Below, in pieces: positions 54,491-64,000 of a stretch of DNA of 64,000 nt. This DNA comes from Amblyomma americanum. Taxonomy: Eukaryota; Arthropoda; Arachnida; Ixodida; Ixodidae. Position numbers and translations under genes: made by a program. The DNA lies in contig NC_135498.1 of assembly GCF_052857255.1 (NCBI RefSeq), forward strand, positions 111,902,723-111,966,722, given 5' to 3'. Under the pieces are notes generated by a model, which did not search any database, was not told the origin of the DNA, and saw only the letters and a list, made by a program, of their open reading frames with translations. The stretch's first letter is position 1, and every line of letters starts with the position of its first letter.

Positions 54491-54502
54491 ACTGTTGGTA
54501 GA
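54491..54502 (+). repeat. Right 12-bp target duplication of the PLE cluster
   Basis: ACTGTTGGTAGA, identical to 48371-48382; it lies in the LINE endonuclease coding sequence. Confidence 0.9.
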
Positions 54503-56735
54503 GATTTTAATTTAGATATATTAGATGCATCAACATCTCAGCACCATTTCGAAGCATTATTGCGACCACGTGGCAGACATAATGTAATTGAAATGGCAAC
54601 ACGCAAAACGAATGGTTCACCAACATTACTTGATCTTTTTATTAAGAACTTAGGTCCAAATTGTACTTTTCAGGCGCCAAAACCACACATACACGAGCAC
54701 GAGAGAAGAGAACGGGACACGTTAGGTGGCGTTCTTTCTGCACACATTAGTGGCCACTTGCCCATTTTTTTTGCTTAACAAATCTTCTGAAGCTTCCAGG
54801 AAACAATCCTGTGTTCATTAAAAATTTCGAAATATCAATCAAAAATATACTAGAAAATTTTCGCACGAGATTATGTAGCGTATCTTGGGATATTGTATAT
54901 GACTCAAAAGCTTCTGACGAGGCACATGAAACATTTTTATCTTTATTTAAGGAAACCTACAATCAATAATTTTCTTTGGTTTCGATAAAGAAAGCAAACC
55001 ATTCACGAAAACCTTGGCTAACAAACCACTGCGTTAAAACGATAAGAAAGATAATCTTTTCAAAAAATTCTTGCCAACACGTAATCCTGCAGATTGGGAA
55101 AAATTTAAACAAAATATGAACAAAACCAACTCTTTGCTACGTAAGCCGTTAATAATTTTGTCAATACGGTCCATAGCTCCTACCACCCCGATGCTACAAA
55201 AAAGGTGAGCAAGAACGTAAAAAGCTTGTATCTTGACCCAACAAGTGAAGCACAGGTTCAAGCGATATTCTGTTCATTAAGCAATCCCACGTCATATGAA
55301 ATAGACGGCATACAAATAAAACCTGTTAAATGCTCGTTTCACCTAATTTCCCCACCATGTACTTATGTCTGTAATTTGGCTGTCTCTACGGGCAACTTCC
55401 TTAAAAAAAATACAAGTGTCAAATGTAACCGCGCTTTTCAACGGGGGCGACAAACACAACTTGTCGAACTACCCCCCAATTTCCATTTTGCCCGTATTTT
55501 CTAAATGCTTAGAAAAAAGAATACATGTCCGAATTTCAAACTTTGCTGTAACATAAATCTAATAAACTCTGCACAATATGGTTTTCGCAAGGGGAGGTCC
55601 ACTTAACTAGCACTTTTCACTCAAAAAGAAATTATTCTATAAGTATTTGAAGAAAAAGTGCTTATAGCTGGTTTGTACATTTATTTTTAAAAGGCATGCG
55701 ACCGTCTAAAGCACACAGCTTTGCTAAATAAACTGCAACTGTACGGAATACGAGACTTGCCTTCAATTCTCATTGCTTCCCATATCTCTCACCGCATGAA
55801 AAGTGTTGTTATAGATGATACTTTCTCTACACTTAAAGCTATAAATACAGAGGTTCCGCAAGGGACCTTTCTTGGGCCATTGTTTAATCTTGATGTGAAC
55901 GAAATTACTAGCATAAACCGAAAACCAACATATCTCTAGTACGCACATGACACAACAGTTTTATATCGCCATACAGGCTGCAAATTGCTTCGATGCTACT
56001 TAAGTGAATACCTTGAAAGCTTGAACATCTGGAGCACTCTTAATTCAATAAAAATAAATATTTAAAAAAAAAACCAAAGCCGTTCTTTTCACATCCAGAC
56101 AATCGGCTGCCGCGCTAACAGGAAATTTGATCCTTAACAATTCTGCTGCGGAGGTGGTTGACTACATTAAAACTCTTGGAGTGTACTTTCACAAACACAT
56201 GTCCTGGGATACCCACACGAACTACATAATTACTCGTTCATCAACGGCTGTTTGCTTACTGGTAAGGCTGCATTTCTTTCAACCATCGAATGCTAAATTA
56301 CATATTTACTGTGCACTGTTTGCCTCGTACTTGAATTATTGCTTGCTTGTTTGGGTAACACAACTCTGACTAACATAAACCGTCTGCATACGCTTCAAAA
56401 GAAAGCGCTTCGACACACAGCTGGTGAGCATTACTACGTGCATACTAAACCCCTTTTCAGACGCTTTAACATTATTTTTGTTCACAGTCTTTATTCTTAT
56501 ATGCTGGCAATGAAACAAAAATATTGTCGCCTCTGACAAGATGCTGGATTTCATTGCTCAATTAACGTTGAAGACAAACATTTACCCTACACGTCATAAT
56601 GATACTTAGTGCCGTATTCCCGAACATCATATGGTACGCAGATGCTTCGACGCACTCTCCCTGTTCTCCTGAATTATCTGCAGGAGACCAAGATTGTGAT
56701 AGAAAATATGAATAAATGAAAATAAATGTGATTTG
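54491..56735 (+). pseudogene. LINE (CR1/L2-like) endonuclease end and RT
   Basis: Continuation of 47985-48370: GRDFNLDILD (EN motif) to TNGSPTLLDLFIKN, then a decayed linker. RT follows with GGDKHNLSNYPPISILPVFS (55442), a decayed finger region, NTEVPQGTFLGPL (55845) and YAHDTT at 55940 in place of Y-A-D-D-T-T (first catalytic Asp changed to His). LILNNSAAEVVDYIKTLGVY then follows with the C-terminal domain to 56540. Several frameshifts and stops (for example TAG at 55937). The 3' end carries AATAAATGAAAATAAATG (56711). Inactive. Confidence 0.85.
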
Positions 56736-56744
56736 TTTCTAAGC

Positions 56745-57185
56745 AGTGAGCCGTGTAACAAAAGCTCCTGTAAGCATCCGTGGAAGTACTACCTTTTGGA
56801 AAGGTGAGGACGCAAGTGTCTCACCCCTTCAGGAAATTTCGAATGCTGATGACGAAAAATGGGCCACACAGAATGGCCCAGAGACGAACCCCCTTGGGCT
56901 TCGTACTTTTGACAAGGGCTGTACGTACTGAGCAACGAACTGCTACTGTGCTTGTTGCGACGACCAATCCCCAAACTACACGACGCAGCTGTACACAAGC
57001 GCCTTTAATTCCAAAGGCTCGTCGAGATGTGTCCACCTCTCGGAAATGTAAAATGCCAGAAGTCATACAGGTGACCTCGTGGTGCTGAATGCCTGCTCAT
57101 GTGACTCCAGCGACCTCACAATTAAGACATTAACAGTAGGCGCTGTAAAAACACCGCACAATCACAGCTCATTTCTTTATCCAGC
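56745..57185 (+). pseudogene. Exon-like segment B, block II copy
   Basis: A frame with one stop: EDASVSPLQEISNADDEKWA, then GLRTFDKGCTY-stop, then NCYCACCDDQSPNYTTQLYT. NARSHTGDLVVLNACSCDSS follows after another stop. The C-S-C-D segment and several DNA blocks match 31850-32300. AACACAG|GTAATT near 57198 is a possible splice donor. The product is not recognised. Confidence 0.45.
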
Positions 57186-57309
57186 TGCCAAGGAGAACAC
57201 AGGTAATTTTAGACGCCTTATGTAGTTTTAGAAAACGTCAAAAAGGGCTCACTAATGACGTCTTTTTCAGTGATTATGCAAACTGCCTCGCACGGCTCGA
57301 CTACGTTCA

Positions 57310-57560
57310 AAACTTGGACGTTACGCACCAAATGTTTAGCTGAAACAAACGAAGACGACAATAATCATTGCTTATGTGGTCTATTACTGCTTCGCAACGC
57401 TCTCGCAAGCAATTAAAACAACGGCCGATCCTGCCAATATAACATTTTCCACAGGAAGCTGGCATGCTGTAGTCAAGACTAATTTCATATGCGACGTACG
57501 GCTTTTTTTTTTTTTTTTGGTGCGTGCCCGTATCATTTAACAAACTGCGCATGCGCGCAA
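57310..57560 (-). pseudogene. PLE GIY-YIG fragment
   Basis: The minus strand reads VAYEISLDYSMPASCGKCYI, then GRIGRCFNCLRER. This matches the VVYEIPLSCGKSYIGQTGRC segment of the PLE cluster with a small insertion. A T run (57505) precedes it. No RT attached. Confidence 0.65.
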
Positions 57561-57599
57561 CTTACTCGCCCTGAGAAAGACGCGGGCACACCGTTCTTC

Positions 57600-58315
57600 G
57601 CGGCCGCCTTGCGTTCTTTTCGCAATATACGCAATTAATGCGCAAAGCGGGCGAAGGCGGAGACTGCGAACGGAAGTTTCGCAAAGGTCGTGTGGATATT
57701 ATTTATTTTGCATGGATTCTGCACAGCGTGACTTTCACAAGTAATGAGAGCCAACAGTAAGCACCAGGCAAACTAATATTTTACGCTGTTTCCGGGTAAT
57801 TAGCACCGTTGCCAGTGCCAGCCGAACTGTTTTTTTTTTCTACTTTTGGTAACAACAAACTAGAAGCTACAGTTTGGATTACGGCGTTTCTGTTAACCTT
57901 GCTCAAAAGTTAACTTCTAGCTCTCGTGTTTATTGCGGTTCGGCAGAATCGTGCGCTGTTCGCTTGTTTACGCCTTCTAGCTTACCCCTAAGTTAGATAA
58001 ATTCTAAAACGCTGCCTCCTTTTTAGGTTGTTCCGTAATTCAGGCTAATTTCTGCCTCAAAACCTCGGTATTTAAACTGGTATTGCTATTCACATGGTCC
58101 CTAGTTTTGCAAAACCTCTTGCAATGCGGTTGCAGTTTCCGAAACCCGGCCTGTGAATAACAGACCACAATCCCGTCTCCCGGAATTTAGCGCGAACTTA
58201 AACCAGGCCTCAGATTTTCCTAAGCAGTGCCCAATAGCTTACAAGGTGTGGGAAGCTATTCTTAGGTTGAACAGTGACATTGTAATAAACAAATTCTCTC
58301 TCTTATTTAACCTAC
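57600..58315. repeat. Segment C region of block II
   Basis: Collinear DNA similarity with 34100-35190: CACAAGTAATGAGA (57737), GTTCGGCAGAATCGTGCGC (57940) and CTTACCCCTAAGTTAG (57981). Only one copy of the 297-bp unit is present. No protein motif. Confidence 0.5.
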
Positions 58316-58413
58316 GTGTTTTGTAAGTGTGGGCTCTATGGGCAGTTTGCCGAAGTTCACGCGGACTAAATAGCACACATCGTCGTTCGAAATCATGCGT
58401 TGTTTTTCAAAAG
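58316..58413 (-). pseudogene. Exon-like segment C, block II copy
   Basis: The minus strand has a strong acceptor (TTCTTTTTTTAG), 98 nt with ISNDDVCYLVRVNFGKLP, and the donor CAC|GTAGGT. The paralogue at 35200-35304 shares I-S-x-(E/D)-D, V-R-V-x-F and G-K-L-P. Both splice sites present in both copies is the main support. Function unknown. Confidence 0.4.
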
Positions 58414-58500
58414 CTAAAAAAAGAACGACAATCTTACGCGCCAAAATAATGCGCAGACTATCTCGTCGTCGAAGGAAGGTGACGGCATACAATGGTTTTC

Positions 58501-59589
58501 AGGTTTAGCGTAACCCATAAGACGCGCTATACATGTTGATAGCTGTAACCTTTGAACTGCTCTTGGCCAGGTTGGTTAGCGTTAACTTGTCAACCAACGC
58601 CGGCACGTATCCATTAGCTGGATACCTAATCGAGCTTTTCTTTGCCCCCCCCCCCCCCCCCGTTTCCTTGGAGCTGTCAGGAGTTCCGCCTTCCCTGACC
58701 TTCTTCTTGTGATTCGTTATGCTTAGCTCTACAAAAGATTTCAAGGGATCATAAATGTTTATCGGGTTTCCAAGATTACTACCTTGCTGAAAAGATGGAA
58801 AAATACTTCTCTGTCTCTAAAAATATTTGTATGTTGGAGGAAAACTCAAGAAAATTTCAGGCAGAGCTAAGACAACTTGGAGAATGCTTCAGAAAATGTG
58901 CATAAGACAAGTCTGTTCCTTCTTTGTTGAAGACTTCATGATTTTCAAGTATGCGTTGTTGGTTCGATGGAACAAAGAGCATTGATTAACCAGCTAGCTC
59001 TAGCGTGAAAAGAATTTTGCTGAACTGAAAAGAACGAGAGGCAGACGCATACTATTGCACAACTGGTACTGAACGTACGATTACTCAGTCATTTCCTTGT
59101 AGTATGATTGCGCTCATTCTGTCCGCATTAAAGCATTCAAGTAACAAACAAATGCAGTACAAACTAAACCTTTTTATACTTGATAAAATGCGGCCATCTC
59201 TTTGTATTATAAAGGCGACTAAAATGATGTTTGTGCATGTATTGAGAGTATACAATATTATGCAAACAAGGCTCGCGTTTTTTTTATTTATTACGTATTT
59301 TTATTGTCGAAAAGCAGGTAATGCACATATGCAAGCTCGCACAATGTGAAAGTATGCAGAATGTGCAAGTCCAACGACATTTGAGATAAGACAAAAATCT
59401 GTTAAAATAACAAAAATTGCTTATTAATGACCTTCCAGGAATAGTATCGCTGTCATCTGCAAAGTAAAACTTGAATTTAGAGTTGTCGAATACATTAAGA
59501 ATTGAAATGGAATATTTTGCAAAGCAATCAAACATGGCAGAAAGCGCAAAGCCGAATAAATGAAACAAGCAGGGAGCTCTTACAAATTC
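58501..59589. other. No gene recognised
   Basis: A poly-C tract (58647-58662) and AT-rich sequence. A minus-strand FADD at about 59455 was considered as RT and not accepted. Confidence 0.4.
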
Positions 59590-59870
59590 GTGATAAGTAA
59601 GGATTGGAGAAGTCGATTAATCTGTAATATTGGCATGTCAAAGGCACGCGCTTGTGCCTAGTCCCGGTTTTTCAATGAAGGCAGCCTCTCCGATCATGCG
59701 CTGGTTTTCCTGTATTGTACATACCTTATATTACAAAATTCGATTTTTCACCCACACTTCTTGCCGTGCCTTGTTCTCCACCTTCGTTGTGCAGAGTGTG
59801 GTCGTGCTGTTCTGACCTGATGTTAAACCAGATACTGTGAACGCTCGTCAATCCGAGCTGCCAGTTTATT
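59590..59870 (+). pseudogene. Exon-like segment D, block II copy
   Basis: AAGGATTGG, then CQRHALVPSPGFSMKAASP and WFSCIVHT in the same frame as 36300-36620. The frame runs from 59630 to 59815. No known domain. Confidence 0.4.
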
Positions 59871-60019
59871 CGGACCGACGCTTTTGGTCCCTTTACCATC
59901 AAGCGCATTAAAAACCTCCACTTAATTCGAACTGCAGATATTTCGAACAAGTTTTTTCTTCCCTTTGAATTCCAATAACGAAGTCTACTGCAAATCCGAT
60001 ACCCTTGCTTTCAATACAC

Positions 60020-60340
60020 TTGCTTGCAAGCAGTCCGGCCAGTGGGTGGTTGGCGACTGGGCCTCACTATTGGCTGCGATAATCCAGCCAATAGTAAGGC
60101 AACGAGTGGTCAGGTCCGGTTGCCTGCGGTTGACAGAGCGCTGCTATGCACCTCACCAGTAACGGCATATCGCAATCGATGCCAGGCAATGATGACGTCC
60201 GGTCCCCAACCCAATAGGTGCGTCACTTGCCCCAGGCGCTTGAAAGCCGCGAGTGTATCTGAGTGACCACTGGCAGGGGACCGAATGAACGCGAAATGGA
60301 CAACGGCAAATGCAAAGCTTAAAGAATACGGCCCCTGGTC
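60020..60340. other. GC-rich island with a CCAAT hairpin
   Basis: Richer in G+C than its flanks. ACTATTGGCTG and CAGCCAATAGT (60066-60095) form an 11-bp hairpin with inverted CCAAT boxes. Open frames exist on both strands (for example GHSDTLAAFKRLGQVTHLLG on the minus strand), none recognised. Confidence 0.35.
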
Positions 60341-60954
60341 ACAGTGTTAACCAACTGAAACAAGGCAGCTATTCTTCTCTAGCTTCCCGAGGCAGTACCG
60401 TTTACTAGGCTGCCGTTAAAAAGAAAGTAACTGGAACCAGTAGGCGAATTTTAGACAGAAAAGAACGTGACAACTACGCCGGGGCTTGGTTTGCAACCAT
60501 CAAGTTAGTAAGTGTTTAGGAGTGGTACCAACGCAGGATAATTCCTTCAACCGGACCCCTTCACCTTCCCCGAGTAACTGGACAACGAGTGAGGGAACTC
60601 GGTTACAGAACGCCGCAATGAATCATGATGTTGTGACAGCCAGGAGCACATCTACGCAGTTGCTATTTTCAACAATAGCAAGGGCAATTTTTTACAATCC
60701 AAAATGGTCTCATATACGCTGCAGAATCACGATTTCAACAAACAGTGTTCGCGCTCAGTGCGGAACAATTGGCGCCACCGAGGGCTTCCAATTATCGTTA
60801 CTGCTTTCCGTAACCGGGTCCATTCAGTCGGATCGCGCTTGAGGGTGCTAACGTCGTGACGGAGGAACGCTTAGTAACAGGACTATTTTATAGCGAGAGC
60901 TCTCCTCCTTGGGGTGAAACTTCCGATTTCGATGTGAATGAGACAACGACCTTG
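60341..60954. other. No gene recognised
   Basis: Plus frame 60486-60842 (118 codons) has a true ATG but no motif and no third-position bias that I can see. Confidence 0.4.
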
Positions 60955-61290
60955 AACGCCTCACAAGGTCAAACCAAACAGCTGTTTGGTGGTAGGGCGC
61001 AAGCTATGCTAATACGACCACGTGATCATATGACTGTAACCATTGGACACATAACCTTGCCATTTGCCCTTCACCTTGAAAATTGATTTGAGATAGTGGG
61101 CACCACAACTACAATAACCGTCAATGTCTCACAAGCTCAAACCGAACTTAACTACATGGTGCTATGGTCCAAGCTATGGTAGTACGGCCACGTGATCATA
61201 CGACTATGCCGATTGGGTACGGGGTCTTGACCCTTGACCTTGAAATTTTATTTGAGGCAGTGGAGACCATACTTGACACAGTTTTTGCTT
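60955..61290 (+). repeat. Two-unit minisatellite, about 170-bp period
   Basis: TCACAAGGTCAAACC, CAAGCTATG, CCACGTGATCATATGACT and ACCTTGAAA recur as TCACAAGCTCAAACC, CCAAGCTATGG, CCACGTGATCATACGACT and ACCTTGAAATT about 170 bp later. Confidence 0.75.
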
Positions 61291-62371
61291 GTATAACTAG
61301 GTTCAAGCGGCATTCAACCCCAGCCATATTTTTAAAATCACGGTCGGCTTTTTTCTAAGCAGAAAAAGAAAAGTAAACAAGCTCAAGTTACAACAAAGAA
61401 AACCGAAGGAGTCACATTTGATCCCGCGCTACAACACTCCCTAAAGGTAAAAATCAAAACTTTGTTAGAACTGTTTATTGTCACAAGCAAATGTTTAAAT
61501 ACACGAATACAGAACTTCTGGGACCCAAAAAAATTGTTTAAGGGTCCCTGAAGAACTTAGGTTAACTCATATATGCAATGGCAACAGCGGAGAGGATTTG
61601 ACACTCTTATTCAACAAGGCATTGCTATTTCGAATAATTGTGTTCTGTTTACAGAACTATAAAAAGAACACTATTATTCAAAACAAAATCTAAAATTATT
61701 CAGTACGTGCGAACATCAAAATACCTTATTTTTATGCTATGCATAACACAATGAAGCTTTACATAAAAAAAAATACGCGTTTAGTTTTGTTCAAAAGAAA
61801 CTCTTTTTTGGTTCTCTGGAAGGATGAAGTCTAGGTATAGCTTTTTCAGTTGAAGCAAAATTATTCCGATAGGTGAAACCTGCGAATTCCAAGCCGTGAC
61901 GACCGGAATTTTGTATTTATTTATGGCAAAGAAGATTTATTTGAAAAAGACAGGGAACCTGGATCAAAATACGCTGACCAGGAGAAGACGACTGCCTACA
62001 ACCCTGCACTAGTTGAATCTCGTTGAGCACGTTGTCATTTTTAAAGCCGCAAGCTACTTAATGAAACAGCATAAGCCGGGCGTTTCACCTAAGATGTTCT
62101 GTAACTTAAAAAAAAAATGGCTTTTTGATTTAGCAGAGGGCTTTTCCCCACATAGCACTGTCAGCGGTATACAGAATCAGAATACAGCTAAGAAGTGGTA
62201 GCTAGTAGGCTCGTTAACAAACATGGAATACTTAACTTGTTAACCATTACTGTTGGTCTCCTGATTCATTAAAAGGGCTTGCAGCCGACCGTAAGTAATA
62301 TAAAAGTCAGTTTTTACTTTTTCGAAAACTTAGTTACCCTCTGCGTTGTACCTTATCACAATTTGCCTACA
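61291..62371. other. AT-rich stretch without recognised genes
   Basis: No motif; frames under 65 codons. Confidence 0.45.
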
Positions 62372-62606
62372 GCTGCTGCGGTGGCTCCGTGTTTATGGCA
62401 CTCGGCTGCTGGCCGGAAAGACGCGAGTTCGATCCCAGCCGCGGCAGTCGAATTTTTATGCTGATGAAAATCTAGAGGACCGTGTACTGCGCGATGTCAG
62501 AGCATGTTAAAAGACCCGAGGTGGTCGAAATTTCCGGACTTCACTACGGCGTTCTTCATTGCCTGAGTCGCTCTGGGACGTTAAACCCTCCTAAACCAAA
62601 CCAAAC
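62372..62606 (+). repeat. Second-type tRNA SINE
   Basis: GCTGCGGTGGCTCCGTG (A box region), GCGAGTTCGATCCCAGCCG (B box), GAGGTGGTCGAAATTTCCGG, GGGACGTTAAACC and an AAACCAAACCAAAC end. It differs from the commoner SINE in its 3' half. Confidence 0.85.
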
Positions 62607-62984
62607 ATACAGCCCACACCGCTCCAAAGTAAACGCGTTTTGACAGCGTGCCGACAAAGTAGCTCCTCCAGTGCGCGTAACACGTCGAAATAGCAAACAC
62701 ATATTGGGCCACAACGCTGATGGTAACTTCGTTTTTAAAGTTCTGAAAACTGATATCGATATTACTTACAGTTCACTACACGCCTCTAAGTAAATAAGAA
62801 GATTACCAGAAATACAAAAAAAAATTAACTATTCAACATTGGTCAGCTTACTAGTTAGCACATCTTAGCTGTATTCTGATGAGCTACACCGCTGACAATG
62901 CTATGCGGAAACAAGCGCCCTTAAAACGATAAAGCCCCATTTTTAAAAACGGCTGACTCTCTAAGGTGACCGAAGAGCAAGGTT

Positions 62985-63115
62985 TCGGGCTAGTTGGTAA
63001 TGCAGTGTACTTAGAAACAGCGCGAAGAAACACGGACACACGAAGAAACGACACACACGAGCGCTGACTCACAAGTGAATTTTTATTCTGATGGAAAGAA
63101 CCTTAAATAAAAGAC
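62985..63115 (-). mobile_element. PLE terminal repeat of another family
   Basis: The minus strand reads AATAAAAATTCACTTGTGAG, CAGCGCTCGTGTGTGTCG and TTTCTTCGTGTGTCCGTG, then CATTACCAACTAGCCCGAAAC (translating H-Y-Q-L-A-R-N). This parallels the ORF start H-Q-L-A-Q-Q of the 48-54 kb PLE, so this is a pLTR-only or heavily truncated copy. Confidence 0.6.
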
Positions 63116-63180
63116 ATGAGAGGGTGGGTAACAAGGCTGCTGCAGCAATAACCGGCAATCAGTGTGGTCGCGTGACAAGA

Positions 63181-63514
63181 TTTCTAAAACATATAATATA
63201 TAATTGGTCTTTGGGGAAAGGAAATGGCGCAGTATCTGTCTCATATATCGTTGGACACCTGAACCGCGCCGTTAGGGAAGGGTAAAGAAGGGAGTGAAAG
63301 AAGAAAGGAAGAAGAGGTGCTGTAGTGGAGGGCTCCGGAATAATTTCGACCACCTGGGGATCTTTAACGTGCACTGACATCGCACAGCTCACGGGCGCCT
63401 TAGTGTTTTTCCTCCATAAAAACGCAGCCGCCGCGGTCGGGTTCGAACCCGGGAACTCCGGATCAGTAGTCGAGCGCCCTAACCACCGAGCCACCGCGGC
63501 GGGTTTCTAAAACA
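63181..63514 (-). repeat. Full-length tRNA SINE with 11-bp duplication
   Basis: The body is 63192-63503, starting CCCGCCGCGGTGGCTCGGTGG on the minus strand, with B box GGTTCGAACCC near 63441. TTTCTAAAACA at 63181-63191 and 63504-63514 is the target duplication. Confidence 0.93.
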
Positions 63515-63900
63515 GGAACAAACGAAATAAGCGATAAAACGACGGTGTATAGAGCTGCGAAAAGGTGGTCAGGTAACAACAACAAAAACAAAACCGATGA
63601 AAAATTGACGAAGAGGTCGAGGAATGCGGGGGACACAGAGGGGAATATACAAGTGAATACATAAAAAATGAAGAAGGCAAAAGCTTTTAAAACGTGCCCA
63701 AAAAGGGGGAATTAAAAGCGTTAAATTCTTGTAAGAAGCTGCATAGGATAAAACAAGATAAAGGCAGTACCAAGAAAAGATCAGTGAATTATTCATCCGA
63801 TATCCGGTATGCGGTATGCGCACGCATCAAGACGCATCTGCATATGAAATCTTTGTCTCTGTTTTGTAGCAATAGCCACATTAAGGTAGCATTTAGAGCC
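63515..63900. other. No gene recognised
   Basis: A-rich, low-complexity; no motif. Confidence 0.4.
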
Positions 63901-63904
63901 TTCA

Positions 63905-64000
63905 GCGTGGCCGCGTGGCCGCGGTCCCATGGCTGGTCATGTGATTGGTCACGGGATGTAGAGCAGCTGCCGGCGCCGCCATGGCTGGTCACGTGGTTCG
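63905..64000 (+). repeat. Start of a minisatellite cut by the window edge
   Basis: CCATGGCTGGTCATGTGATT and CCATGGCTGGTCACGTGGTT lie 53 bp apart, with GTGGCCGCGTGGCCGCGG before them. Probably a longer array continues beyond 64000. Confidence 0.6.

Larger units (their letters stand above)
46374..59870 (+). repeat. Paralogous block II, expanded by insertions
   Basis: It carries segments A (46381-46855), B (56745-57185), C (57600-58500) and D (59590-59870) in the same order as block I. Between A and B sit a SINE (about 310 bp) and a LINE of about 8.75 kb including the PLE cluster. Subtracting these leaves about 0.8 kb. Block I has about 1.0 kb there after removing its solo LTR. Confidence 0.6.

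Noticed and set aside
59284..59568. LINE RT suggested by a minus-strand FADD
   Set aside because: The surrounding residues do not follow the RT order and no other motif is nearby; likely chance.

Overview
The window looks like nuclear DNA of a hard tick (Ixodidae, probably a metastriate genus). The evidence is a dense load of tRNA-headed SINEs of the Ruka type described from ixodid ticks, several non-LTR retrotransposon (LINE) relics, Penelope-like elements (PLEs) with a GIY-YIG endonuclease, a Ty3/gypsy element, and long AT-rich intergenic DNA with simple repeats and decayed minisatellites. I see no complete host gene, no bacterial-type operon, no rRNA, no canonical tRNA gene and no CRISPR array. 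Family names are judged from motifs and general knowledge; no database was searched.

Layout. 0-9 kb: a 5'-truncated minus-strand LINE (RNase H and zinc-finger end), then a plus-strand LINE ORF1 fragment abutting a minus-strand Ty3/gypsy element (5' LTR at 8.5-8.9 kb, gag, protease, reverse transcriptase). The gypsy pol is split just after its YLDD motif by a second, non-autonomous LTR element (3330-5631) with a 4-bp target duplication and a tRNA-Lys-like primer binding site. 9-13 kb: a GC-rich tandem repeat carrying TGACGTCA palindromes, a SINE interrupted by a fold-back PLE fragment, and a LINE 3' end. 13-27 kb: mostly AT-rich DNA with a GTCTATAGAC-type minisatellite, LINE 3' ends, SINEs and a TAG microsatellite.

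30-37 kb and 46-60 kb: two blocks sharing four diverged exon-like segments (A, B, C, D) in the same order. I read them as an old segmental duplication of an unrecognised gene or gene-sized element. Block II has been expanded by a SINE and by a LINE (47.98-56.7 kb) that itself contains a 6.1-kb cluster of three PLE copies (48383-54490): one inverted, one truncated and one nearly full length, bounded by a 12-bp target duplication. Removing these insertions brings the A-to-B spacing of the two blocks to nearly the same length.

37-46 kb and 60-64 kb: an inverted-repeat element carrying tRNA-like boxes, further SINEs and PLE relics, a possible GC-rich exon at 40.0-40.3 kb, and minisatellites up to the window end. 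Most coding capacity belongs to dead or dying mobile elements. The longest clean frame with recognisable catalytic motifs is the 467-codon RT/GIY-YIG segment of PLE copy C.
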